From NCBI GenBank assembly GCA_038380795.1, contig CM076272.1, positions 2,051,001 through 2,115,000 of the forward strand: DNA of 64,000 nt. Reading direction: 5' to 3'. The stretch's first letter is position 1, and every line of letters starts with the position of its first letter. Of the stretch, positions 1-11,000 are shown piece by piece. The DNA is from Pyrocephalus nanus (lineage: Eukaryota; Chordata; Aves; Passeriformes; Tyrannidae). The notes beneath the pieces were generated by a model. The model did not search any database and was not told where the DNA came from. It was given only the letters and a program-made list of their open reading frames with translations. A program made the translations under genes and the position numbers.

Positions 1-785
1 AGGTAGTTCTCTTGAATGTGAATTGTATCTCTCTGTGTACTAACTTCCCGATCCTATATCCCATCTATAAAATGATTTTAAAGTGATTTTTAAATTATTA
101 AAAAGATATCTGAGCGATGATCTTTACTGTGAAGCAAGACAAAATCCCAGAAAACTCAGCTACATCTCCCTTCCTCAAAACTCAGGGCAATCTATGTGAG
201 CAGTTCATAGAAGCTCTTTAATTTCAGCACATTCCCCCTTTGCCAAAATGAGTAAATCAGTTGTGTGTTTGGTGTTTGGTGCCTGACAGGACAGCTTTGA
301 GAGGTTTAGTTCTGCTCACAGGACATCCTGGCAGCTTCTTATTTCAGAACAAGCTGAATATCTCCCTCTCTCTCACTGTATTTTGCCATCTCAAGTTCCA
401 GCCAGAGCAGAAAAATCTCAGAGGGCCTGGTTCAGCCCTTGAATTCCCAGATGTTCAGTGAAGGGAGTGAGGAAAGGAGATCTGGACCACTGGTCTCCTA
501 CTTCCCACCTCAGATTGCTACTCAACACTGGCACCTTCTGTGTCAGTATTTACACTTCTCTGTGGGCAGTAAAGTAGAACCAAGGGCTAAAATATGTGCA
601 GGACAGCACAAAATTCCTGGGGCAAACCCAGAAGGTGCAGCAGGGACAGGGGAGATGCCTGACCCTTGTCAGACCCTTTGTGTGCAGTGTTTTGGCCACC
701 AACAGTCTTTGTTTAAGGTGGTGGCCAAAGTGACATCATTTGTGTACAGTCACAGTTCACAGACACATATGGTACTTTTACTGTA

Positions 786-870
786 GTAATATTCTACAGA
801 TATAGGAGATATATATACAGATAAACAGATATACAGATATATAATATAAATATAGATATACTAACAGAGG
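786..870. repeat. AT-rich simple repeat (CAGATA/TATA)
   Basis: This is imperfect low-complexity sequence built of ATAGATATA, ACAGATA and ATATAA blocks. No gene is associated with it. Confidence 0.75.
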
Positions 871-2791
871 TGAAAAAAGTCATATTAGTTCACCCAGTTC
901 ACCCTGGGATATTCCCATCATACCATTTTTGAGCATTTGGAAGGGACTTTGAAAACTAATATATTAATTTACAACAGTTTATTTACACATGCTTTTCACC
1001 GGCAAGCAGATTCCACATTCTGATTCCTGAATTTTGTCTGAAATAGTATAATTCTGTATCACCTCACTATCTTTCCAATCCTCCCAGATTGTCATCAGAG
1101 TAATACTTATAATTTGTGTGACCCTTGTCCTTAGATTTATTAACAAACTAATCCTAGGGATGACGTTGAAAACCCAGCTGTCATTTAAACACTGGGTGCT
1201 GGTGGCCTAGAAGCAGCTGTAGTTTGGCCCCCTGGGACACAAGAAATAGCATTAATGAGTTTTATGTTCTGGAGTTACTCAGGTGCTTCTGAGCAGTTTT
1301 CCATTCCTCGATCAAAGGGATGGGCAGATGGGCTGGTCCCAACTATCACATTTTCCAGACAAATAGGTTTTCTTTCAACAGGATGCTTGGAAGTTCTTTT
1401 CTGTGCTCTGACACAGTGTTATTATTTTTTAAAATATGCCTGTAGCTCCCTTCTTTGCCAAAAATTAGTGAGTAAGCCTTGTTCAGTAGTGATGAAGAGA
1501 AATCAGTGTTGTTGGTTATAAAATGTTCTATTCTGATTCAGATGGGATGAAATGAAGTCTGCTGATCTTCAAAGTAGCTACAAGCACAGAATCATTCTGT
1601 TCAAGAGTGCACTTGGAAATAATATAACATAAAGTTTGCATAACAAATCCAGTCCAAGCTCACTGCCAGTGACTTGAATTAGTGTCACCCTGATGCACTT
1701 GCATTATTGAACAGACTCTGGAGTTAACAATTGATGAGGCTGGTGTTGAAAGCTGCCAGACATATGAGAACTTCCAGGCATTTGTTTAAAGCATGAATTA
1801 AAAATAACCCTTTGTCTGTACAAATAATACCTTCTGAAAACAATGTGGAGGATTTAAAAACCGTCCAGTTTATTTGTACCATTTATTTTCCACGTCTCTG
1901 TTGGTTTGTCCAAAAAAATCCTCATCACCCAGATTAGTCACGTTCACCTTCATTCATACTTCACGTTGTGTCACAGGGCAGAAAAGACAAAGTTTGGGGC
2001 AGAGCTAAAGCATTGCCTTTGCTCAACAAAATGCTTCTGGAAGCCTTGGAAAAGTGATGTAAAATTAGTATAGGCTCTTAGAAATCAAAGCATTGGAAGT
2101 CATATGAGTATTTGTTATTTTTGTTGAAAATGGGAATCCTGCTCTTTGCTTGTCTGTTGCTCTACTCTCTTCCTCCTCCTCCTCCTCCTGCTCTCTTTCC
2201 CCAGCTACAATTCTCAGAATATACTGAGCTAGAGCCATGTTGTCAGGATTTCAGCCCACTTATCTGGGATATCAGGCTGCAGATTTCCCACTTTTTGCAC
2301 TCCCACCTTAGCATTCTTAACAGTTTGCACGTGGCAAGTTTCTTTTGGAGAGCTTTCAATGCTCAGCTACTGTTTGGTTCCTGCAGAGGAGAATCCAGGG
2401 GACTGCAGCACCTCAAATACCCTTTCCAAAACGTCCACTTTAAGACCTGGATTTTGCAGGCACATTCAGCAGTGGGAAAATCAAATCTCCCAGAAGATCC
2501 TTGATCTGTCTGGGTGAAACTGTGGGAAAGGACATGTTCTTTTCTGGCAGTGGCACAGCATTAACTATGCCTTTGTCCCTCTCTGACTCCTGGGCCTCAA
2601 GGAGAGTGAAACAACCTGTTGATTGTCATTTGAAACCCACACCCAGAGGCAGCTGCTCAGCCAGTGTGAGCTCCAGTTAACAGAACATCTCCAGTGTGCA
2701 TCACCTGGGGACTCTGAGCCATAGTTCTGACTGTGTGAGGGAACACCCTTCTAGAGAAACATGGATATACACACACCCAGAGGGGAAAAAT

Positions 2792-2818
2792 GTATATATA
2801 TATGTGTGTGTGTGTGTT
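2792..2818. repeat. Compound microsatellite (TA)n(TG)n
   Basis: A short TA run passes directly into a TG run. It produces the overlapping short spurious open frames seen on both strands here. Confidence 0.85.
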
Positions 2819-3019
2819 CATACACAGTCCAGCCCACGTGGATCCAAACCACAGCATGCAGCTTCTTGGGCCAGTTTCCTCCTTTTCCCTGTGTCCTAGG
2901 GAACAGCTGCTCTGTTGATCTCAGGCATAGATTTGAATCATACTTTAAAAAGTAAACCCAGTCTTCTGTTCTGATGGAGTCTGTGTCAGCCCCGTACCAT
3001 TGTACTGCTCTGGTAAACG

Positions 3020-3350
3020 TTATTTCCCACAGGGAGCGACTCCTGAGGGAATGGGGGATCCCTCCGTTACCGGAGCGAAGCGTTAATCCTGCGGCAGAAA
3101 TGTCCGGGAACTTTCTCCCGGTGCCAGGGCAGGGGGAGCGGTCCCAGCTCCCGTCCCGCGGCACTCCTGGAAGCTCTGCTCGATGCCTTGTGTCACACCG
3201 CCCCCCCAGGGACGTGTCGTGGACTGCTGGGAAGGCAGTCTTGCCTGTCCACACACTTTAATCCCAAGTGCCAAATTCTGGCACAGGTTCTTGCTCCGGG
3301 CTTTTTAATTCTTGTCCTTCGCCCGGGGCATCTCATCCTTTACAGAAGCA
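3020..3350. promoter_or_regulatory. CpG-rich patch upstream of USP3, possible regulatory element
   Basis: This roughly 330-base stretch is clearly richer in G+C and CpG than its AT-rich surroundings, with CCGTTACCGGAGCG, GTCCGGG, CCGTCCCGCGG and CGCCCGGGG motifs. It lies about 4.6 kb upstream of the USP3 CpG island. No coding exon or convincing repeat was identified. It could be an orphan CpG island, an enhancer, or the start of an unannotated transcript. The regulatory call is inference from composition alone. Confidence 0.35.
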
Positions 3351-5280
3351 CCTCGAACCTCGTAAAGGGAGTCACTTGTGTTCTTACCACCAACCCCTGA
3401 AAATGTGTGTGACCTTTATTTTCAGAGGCCAGACACAGGAAATGGAAGTAGATTTGTTCAGGAGACAGCGTGCCAGCGGAAACGTGCAGTGCTGTTTGAT
3501 GTGCTGCACACACAGCTGCCTCCAGCGAAGCTGCTGTCCACTGCACATGGCCCAGAACCCACAGAGCTGCTTGACCAACCTCCTTTTATCAAGCTGAGAC
3601 CCTGCATTAGAATTTCCCTCCCTTCTGCTGCTTTCTGTTGATATTTTCCATGCCAGCATCTGCCTCAGAGTTGCATCTGCACCGAGTAAAGGGCTCATTT
3701 CTCTGTGGTGGGTTTCTGTGGTCTCCAGTGCTGTCACCATCATATCTGAACGTTTCACTTCTACACCTTTGGGAAGTTCAAGGTGAAAGCCCAATCTATC
3801 AGGTTGCTACAAGGTCTGGACTAGCAGGGAGTGTGTTCACAGTGTTTGCTGGGAGAGGTGCTCAGCTGCCAGCTGGGGTTAAACCACGACAGTGCTCAGG
3901 GCAAAAGGCTTGTTGATATCCTTTTCAGAGGAGTGCTCAGGGCACCTGCCACTCTCATTCCACACACTGAATTTACTACTTAGAAAAGAAGAAACAAGCC
4001 ATGGGAGACGATGTTCTTTATGCACTCAGTGTAGAAATGGAGGAGGGATGTTTAGCCACAGGAAGGCCCAAGGTGTGTGCTCTGCACAGAGCCGGCCTCT
4101 TTTCTGAGCTGCACTCGAGAAGGACATTAATTCTCTGACAAAAGCAAACAGGTCTACTTTGCACAGAAAGGGGGTTAAATAACTGTCCAGGTGGCATGCA
4201 AGGATGTTTGACAAAGACTGAATTCGATCCTAGTTCTTCAGGTCAGCATTCATTCCACTGCTCCAGGGCCACCCTCCTTCAATCCACGCTCTGCAGTCTC
4301 TGCAGCAAATGCAGAAGTCACCTAAGGCAACAATCTGCTTCACTTGATCCATGAGTGATGTTCATCTGGTGATGATGAAGGAAGCCAGGATCACAGGGGA
4401 AATGTGCATCATTAGACCATATCATAATTCATACACACGGCAGGCAAATTAGTATTTTCAAATATTTAAGACCACAGATTTCTGAGGAATACAGCAGAAC
4501 AGAATAACTCTCCAGGCAAACTTCCCCACTGTAAATTCTTAGAATATATGCAAGATACCAATTCAGGACCAAATTCTAAGTTGAAGTGCTCTCAGATGGA
4601 GCCTATATGGCTACATCCAAAAGAGGATGTTGTGTGGAATATCTCTGCTGTAGTAGAGATATAATAGAGATATGTGCTATATTAAATAGAAATTTCTGAT
4701 TTATAATCCTAAATCACAAGCTCCTGTTGTGCACTGATTGCACCCATTAAGAGCATGCCTGTAGGATTTATCTTGCTGTGCACTGTGACTTCCCAACAGG
4801 TCAAATCATCCTTACTTCAGTATTTATCTTGGCAAGCAGACATAAAAAACATTTAAAGGCTACCACATTTGCTGTGGGCATGGCAACTGAAACAAAGAAA
4901 TATGCAAATCTTGGTGCAAAATTACACTTTTCAAAGAGTTTCACTGAATGGCTGTCAAGCCACAAATGAAAGAAGGCAGAAAACTCCGTTATTATCTTGC
5001 AAAGGAACAAGGTGGGAACAGCGTGGATGGTTTTGGTTCCTGAACGTGAAACACCAGGGATGGAGGATGAAGGGCCTGTCTTGGTAAGCTGACACCTTTT
5101 TATTTCGTGGGTTTTCACAGCTAAATGCTGCCTAGAGAAGTCATATCTGGTGTCTGTCACCCCAGGAAATGCTGTGCTGAGCAGAGTTATGCAGTCCCTC
5201 CCAACCTCCTCGTCATTCCAAGCACTTTCTGTTCTTTTGTCATGGGGATTTTAATAATTCCACAGCAGGGGAGAGGAGAC

Positions 5281-5304
5281 TTTTTTTTTTTTTTTTTTTT
5301 TTTT
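5281..5304. repeat. Poly(T) tract, 24 bases
   Basis: Uninterrupted T run. It could be the reverse-strand tail of an old retroposon, but no body or target-site duplication was recognised. Confidence 0.9.
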
Positions 5305-7284
5305 GGTGCCTAATATTGCAAGTCAAAGTTGCATCTTAAATTAAAGGTACTAGACCAGGGTCAAAGGCTTCTCAGATTAGACCAAAGTCATGCACTTTTT
5401 TTCTTTGAGTTTTCAGCCTTCTGGACTAAAAGGAGGAACTCTTAAGAGAAAGCAGGACATAGGCCTTTTATTTCTTGTAATTTTTGAGGCTGTCTTTCTT
5501 CACAGTCCCACTGTGACTGTGCAAGGCCACGCTGTTTTTCTGAGCCAGACCCTCGTCCTGTTTGCTCAGGCAAGGAGTTGGTTCTCCTCTCCAGGTATAT
5601 TGTATCTACTGTGAAGTCAAGAATGGCAGTGCTAAAATGAAACTAGACAGCCAAAAAAACCCATAAACACATTGATTTTACCACATTCAATCCTTGTGAA
5701 CCAGTTTCCTTACTTCTGAAAGGCTAAATATACTAAATATATTGCCAACATAATCCACACAGAGGTGAGAACTGTTTTGGTTAAACTCTGGTTGCAGAAT
5801 ACTGGTTAGAGAAGGCCGAGTGACACGGGCACAAGGGGAAAATGAGCAGAGCAGATCTATTTGAGGTTTCTTACTCATTGTTTGTGTGTAAGGACGGGTG
5901 GGGCACAACAAGAGCATTAAATAAATGCATTGGGCAGAGAAGACAGAAAGCAACTGCAGTGAAACTGCTGCTTTTATTTAATGTCTGTCTTCATTATACA
6001 TTGTGGCAGAGGATGGAGAGTAAGCAAAAGGAACCTTTGGCTAATGTAAAACATGACCACCTTTTTGCTCCTTAAATTTGTGCAAGTAATTTTTAGATGC
6101 GTATCAAAGTTGTGCTGTTATGAAACAAATTTAAACGTGGTCTTCCCCGGTAATTTTTGCTTTATTTATACAATATTTTTTAGAAAACTATATAATTACA
6201 CACCTTCTGTACAACCCAGAAAATATGTGTTGGGAATGTTACTCACCTGAGTGATTAAATATGACAACTTTGAAGGATGGGGGATATGTGAGGAAGCTCC
6301 GAGGTTTTGTGTCAAGGTAACATTTACAGCCATTATGCTCACAGTTCGGTATTTATTGCCCAGTTCTGCTTCTAAGTGCACAGCTAGAAATACAAACTAT
6401 CTCCATGCAGTGTAGTCAAAGTCGTTTCTGATGCTGTGGAGAATTGGATCTTTCACGCTTTGAATTCTTCTCCCTTGTGTAAACACAGTGAAAAAGAACA
6501 AAGGGGGGAAGGAACGGTGTTCTACGGAGGAGCTTTGTGACCACCAAGACATCTTTGATATGAATATTTAAAGTATCTCATCTGAAAATCCATATAGAAC
6601 TGCCAGTTTCTAAAATATTCTCCTGTGAAATAGGGCAGTGCTGTGTGAAACACATTGAGACAGATGCTTTCCGTGGCTACACAAAAGGTCACACAACAGG
6701 CAAAACCAGTGGCAAAATTGTATTTCTCACATTAGTTATGGTAAGAGAAAAGGTCTAGCACTCCTAATATGCGGGAGGACTCACAGTTCCTTAGATTAAA
6801 AAAATCCCCACTTTTACAGGTATTATGCTGGTGGACTTTTTTTGGTCTGTGCGAAAAGGAACTGCATATTGGTACGACCTTGTCATAGGCAAATTGCTGA
6901 GCCAGTTGCTGTGGTTTTATTACCACTTACAGGTTACAGTCACAGAGTGGGAAATTCAGTAACAAGCCAAATGTGAGGCCACGTAACTCTTAAAAAAAAA
7001 AAAACAAACCCAAGTGTGAGGTGATGATATTTGCAAATAATCATCAGAGACACAAGATAACCTCGAAGCACAGGGCTCCTGAAGGCACATGCCCCGGGCT
7101 GTGCATCCTGCGGGACAGGACACGGGTGGGTGTGAGCCACGGGCACGTCCTGGGCTCATCCAGAGCGCTGAGGGCAGCAGGGCAGGGGGATTCTGTCCCT
7201 GTGCCCCCCTAGGTGAGACCCCCCTGCAGAGCTGCCTCCAGCCCTGGGGAACAGCACAGGGAGGGCAGGGAGATGTTGGAGTGA

Positions 7285-7706
7285 GCAAAGAGGAGGCCCA
7301 GGAGATGATCAGAGGGAGGGAGCAGCTCTGCTGGGGAGAGTTGGGATCGTCCAGCCTGGAGAAGTTTTGGGGTGACTTAATTGTGGACTTGCAGTGCCTG
7401 AAGGGAACTTACAGGAAAGATGGAGAGAGACCATTTAGCGGAGCGTGTAGTAACAGGACAAGGGGGAATGGTCTCAAACTGACAGAGAGTAGGTTTAGGT
7501 TAGACATTAGGAAAAAATTCCTCCCTGTGAGGGTGGGGAGGCCCTGGCAGAGATTGCCCAGAGAAGCTGTGGCTGCCCCTGGATCCCTGGAAGCGTCCAA
7601 GGCCAGGTTGGACGGGGCTTGGAGCAACCTGGGCTAGTGTAAGACGTCCCTGCCCATGGCAGGGTGTGGAAGGGGATGCTCTCCCTTCCCACCCAACCCA
7701 TTCCCC
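7285..7706 (+). mobile_element. CR1 LINE, 5'-truncated 3' end
   Basis: The segment follows the avian CR1 3' region. It has the block CCAGGAGATGATCAGAG, then CCAGCCTGGAGAAG, then TTAGACATTAGGAAAAAATT, then TTGCCCAGAGAAGCTGTGG. Next come the GGTTGGACGGGGCTTGGAGC block and GTCCCTGCCCATGGCAGGG. A degenerate terminal piece resembling CCCTTCCAACCCAACCCATTC ends it. The 5' portion is missing, as is usual for CR1 copies, and no open reverse-transcriptase frame remains. It ends about 145 bases before the probable USP3 start region, directly against the CpG island. Confidence 0.88.
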
Positions 7707-7851
7707 GCTTCCCCGGGACCGCTCCCGATGCTCCGCTCACGGCTGGCGCTAAGGAGCGGCGGGCGGAGCGCGGAGCGGGCGGGCCGGGCAGGGCAGGCGG
7801 GTGCCCGCAAAGCCCGGCGCGGCTCGCGGAGCGGAGCGGGAGGCCGGCCCT

Positions 7852-7859
7852 AAGATGGC
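7852..7859 (+). promoter_or_regulatory. YY1-type motif near USP3 start
   Basis: AAGATGGC matches the YY1 core and lies 78 bases upstream of the USP3 start codon. In TATA-less vertebrate promoters this motif usually sits just downstream of the transcription start, so transcription may begin near 7840-7852. The start position is inference; no transcript data are available. Confidence 0.5.
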
Positions 7860-7936
7860 TGTTGTGCGCGGGGCGCCGCCGCTGTAGCGCCGCGAGGAGC
7901 CGCCCGCCCGCCCCGCTCCGCGCCCCGCACCCCGCC

Positions 7937-8027
7937 ATGGAGTGCCCGCACCTCGGCTCCAGCGTCTGCATCGCGCCCGACTCGGCCAAGTTCCCGCAGG
8001 GCTCGCCCTCCTCCTGGTGCTGCAGCG
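7937..8027 (+). CDS. USP3: USP3 exon 1 (coding part)
   Basis: Encodes residues 1-31, from MECPHL to SWCCS. It ends with the first base of the V31 codon, followed by the donor GTGAGT at 8028. The start codon has a CCGCCATGG Kozak context. It contributes the first ZnF-UBP cysteine pair position, C29. Confidence 0.97.
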
Positions 8028-11000
8028 GTGAGTGCGGCCTGCGCTGCGCGGCCCGCCCGGCCCGCGGTGGCCCGGCCGCTCCTTTGTCCTCGGTGCCCGG
8101 CGGCGGGAGGGCCCCCGCGGCCGGGGGAGGGCCCGGGGGCGCGGGGCAGGGCGGCAGCCCCGGCCCGCTCCGGCGGGGCCGCCCCGCGGGACCCCTCCGG
8201 GGGGGCTGCGCGTCCCGCCGCCCGTGGGGTGTGCGGGGCGTGCGGGGCGGGGGCTGCCTCACAGCCCGCTGCTGCCCCCGCGGCCCCGGCCGGCCGGGGC
8301 GGGCCCGGACTTTGTCCCGGGGCCGGTGCCCCCCGGCCCGGGGCCGCTCCGCGCTCCTTTTGTCCGCTGAGGGGCCGCGAGCGGGCTCTGCCCGGACCGG
8401 CGCTGCGGGACCGGGGGCGGCTGCGGGGTCCGGGGGGGTGCTGGAAATCCACCCGGGATTACTCTCCTCCTTTTGTTTTGTGGTGGTTTTTTTGGAATAT
8501 ACATCTGTGCGAGGACTTTGGAGAGTGTAGTTTATTGGAGTGCTGCGGCTGGAGGCGTCGCTCGGGACCCCCCTTCGATCCGCGATGAGGGTGGTCCGGG
8601 GGCTCCGTGGGTCGGTGCGGGCGGAGAGGCCGCCTTGTTTTAGTACTTTGCTCTTTGGTTTAATAACGCAAATTACCGCCTGTGCAATGTCCCCTGCCTT
8701 CGGTTCTGTCCTTCGCACGATTTGTTTGTTCAGGGGGTTTTCCCTTTAAAGGTGCCGTGCTCGAGGTGCTCCAGGTTTAGCTCTCTGATGGGTCACCGCA
8801 CACAGGTAACCGCCGAGGTGTGCGTGATTTTGTTTGCTGGAGTTTTAGTTAGGCTGGGTATGAAAGCAGACACAAACCCGGTTTAAGGTGGGAAGTAGGC
8901 CCCGCTTAGAGGGGCAGCCGGGGGGCCCTGGAGAGAAACACCCCCCTTCCCCCTTGGGAATGACCGATCGGGGAGCCCTGGAAGGCTGGATAATTTGAGG
9001 TATCCGTTGTTTTTGAAGGAAAGACGGTTGTCCTTTGTCTGGCAGCGTCGGTGCCTCCGTGTGGGAAGGCTCTGCCTGCTGAACTCGCTCCCTGATTGCA
9101 GTTTCCGGGAGCCAAGGTGTGGTAGCGTCGCGGCTTCCTTCGGCCAAACCACTGAACTTTTTTTTCCGAAATGCTTTTTGATTTGGAGGGTGTTCACCCC
9201 TCAGCGCAGTCGTGCGGAGAAATGATTAGAAGGAAGGGGAGAAGAGCGGGGAAACTTGTTGTCTCTGATGTTCCTTTACTGAGAAAAAAATTATTTACAA
9301 GAAGTTTAAGTCTGTGGGTCCATCTGTTATCTTCGGAATATCAAGGGTGAGCAAAGTTGTCAACCAGAAGCATATGGCGGTAGGGAACCACCCTTCAGAG
9401 AACTTAAAAAAAAAAAAGATAAAAAGTGCCAAAACTGAAAATATATATTTAGGTATTAATATGACTTCCCAGCTTAAAAAAAAAAACAAACAAAACAATT
9501 TACAGCTGCAGGACCCTGTTTTTCGTGCTGCTTCTGCTTCTCAACAAAGAAGTTCAGCAGTTAGAACAAGTTTTTCTTTGTTGTTCAGAGGTGTTTCTCC
9601 CCAGCCAGCACTTACAGGGAGAGCCAGGTGCTGGGCAATCAACTGATTTATTTTACAGCTGTGAGGCAGGAACAAGGGAACTCACTGCCATATCTGAGGG
9701 AGTTTCTTGTTTGTAATGCTTTTAAAGAAAATTAAGATAAGTCACACAGTACTCACATAGATAACTGTGGAAATCTTAACAAGTGGCTAGAGAAAAAGTG
9801 CATTGAACTTAAAACATTCCAGTGAACAAACAGCAGGCTCTTTTTAATTTAAAGCAAATGATAATCGTTCTTTTTCGAAGTAAATGTTGCATTTTCACTG
9901 GTATAGTAAAATGTAGTGCCTCACTTCTCACTCCCAGCTAGTAACGTGATTATTGTTGCATTAACTCCCTAATAGTATGTATTGTATTTTTCTTGTTTGT
10001 ATTCATTTTAGTGACAATTTTTTTGAAAGATATGTAATACTGGTTTGTGTCAAGTCACTGTAAATGCCATGTATTATTTGCTGCTTTTGCTGGTAATATA
10101 AAATTAAACAGAGAGAACACCGTGTGAAAATTAATATCTTGTGAAAATGTAATGCATTTCCTATTACTTTTGATAGCATTTCTGAAGTTCTTTGGTTTAG
10201 GTTCTTTTTGTTCTCAGCAGCGTGGCAGTTGGAGAAAAATATTGGGGAGGTGATTTTCTGTGGTCTGTAATTACCAGGCGTCTCTCATCAAGTACCTTGT
10301 CTTAAACTACCTCAGAGCTTGTTGTCAGTCCTGTTCCTGGTCGCTGCTGACCTTTCCAGAAAAGGCTGGTGATGCAGGAAGCTTTCTGGCAGCCACCTGA
10401 TGTACCAGTGATAGCAAAACACCGCAGAGTAGGTTGGAGAGCGAGTTCTTAGCTCGGAGTGCCGGTGGCTATTTTTATCATTATCTGGTGTTCCTGAGAT
10501 TTGAGGAGCTGGAGTTGCCATGCTGAGCGGTGCACGTTGGTTAAAGTACCTTTCCATCGTCTCTCTGCCATAAACTCTTGATTGCAGCAATAATTTCACA
10601 ACGGGGAGGCACTTTGGAATATCGTTACTTGATTCACGACGTCGAATGTTGTGTCATTGTGCAATGGAGGGGGGTTGGATTTGGTGCTGGTGTTTGGAGC
10701 CAGCTTTACTCGGGTTACTGAGCATGTGCATCAGCCTCAATTGCTCTTTTGGCCTAAATCGGTTCCCCTGGGGAGCCACCTGCCAGAGTTGGGTTTGGAG
10801 GCCTTGGGGTGAAGGAACACTCTAAAAAAGCACTAAGGGGAAGCATTGGACATGGGGGCGTTGATCCAAGTGTGAATGTGTTTGCTCTGAGTGAGCAAGT
10901 AATGCTGTATGTTCATTTCTGAGTGTCTCTAGAACTTCTGTTGTGTTCCTGTCACATGGATTGGAGGTCTGAGAGTTGAAGCCACCCCTGTTCAGAGGAT

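Larger units (their letters stand above)
1..7060. other. Intergenic region upstream of USP3
   Basis: I recognise no coding exon here. The open frames are short and resemble no protein I know. The DNA is AT-rich with simple repeats, apart from a CpG-rich patch near 3.0-3.35 kb that is listed separately. In human the next gene upstream of USP3 is CA12, on the opposite strand; I see none of its exons, so it would lie outside the window. Confidence 0.7.
7700..8460 (+). promoter_or_regulatory. USP3: USP3 CpG-island promoter and first-exon region
   Basis: G+C and CpG density are very high throughout, with many GGCGGG, CCGCCC and GCGCGG motifs of Sp/KLF type. The island spans the 5'UTR, exon 1 and the start of intron 1, as expected for a broadly expressed housekeeping gene. 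No TATA box lies at a sensible distance from the start codon. The long open frames here on both strands (up to about 400 codons on the minus strand) are products of GC-rich sequence and do not match known proteins. Confidence 0.85.

Noticed and set aside
7507..8718. 403-codon minus-strand frame across the USP3 promoter
   Set aside because: High-GC sequence is poor in stop codons; the frame runs through CR1, promoter, exon 1 and intron 1 with no family resemblance.
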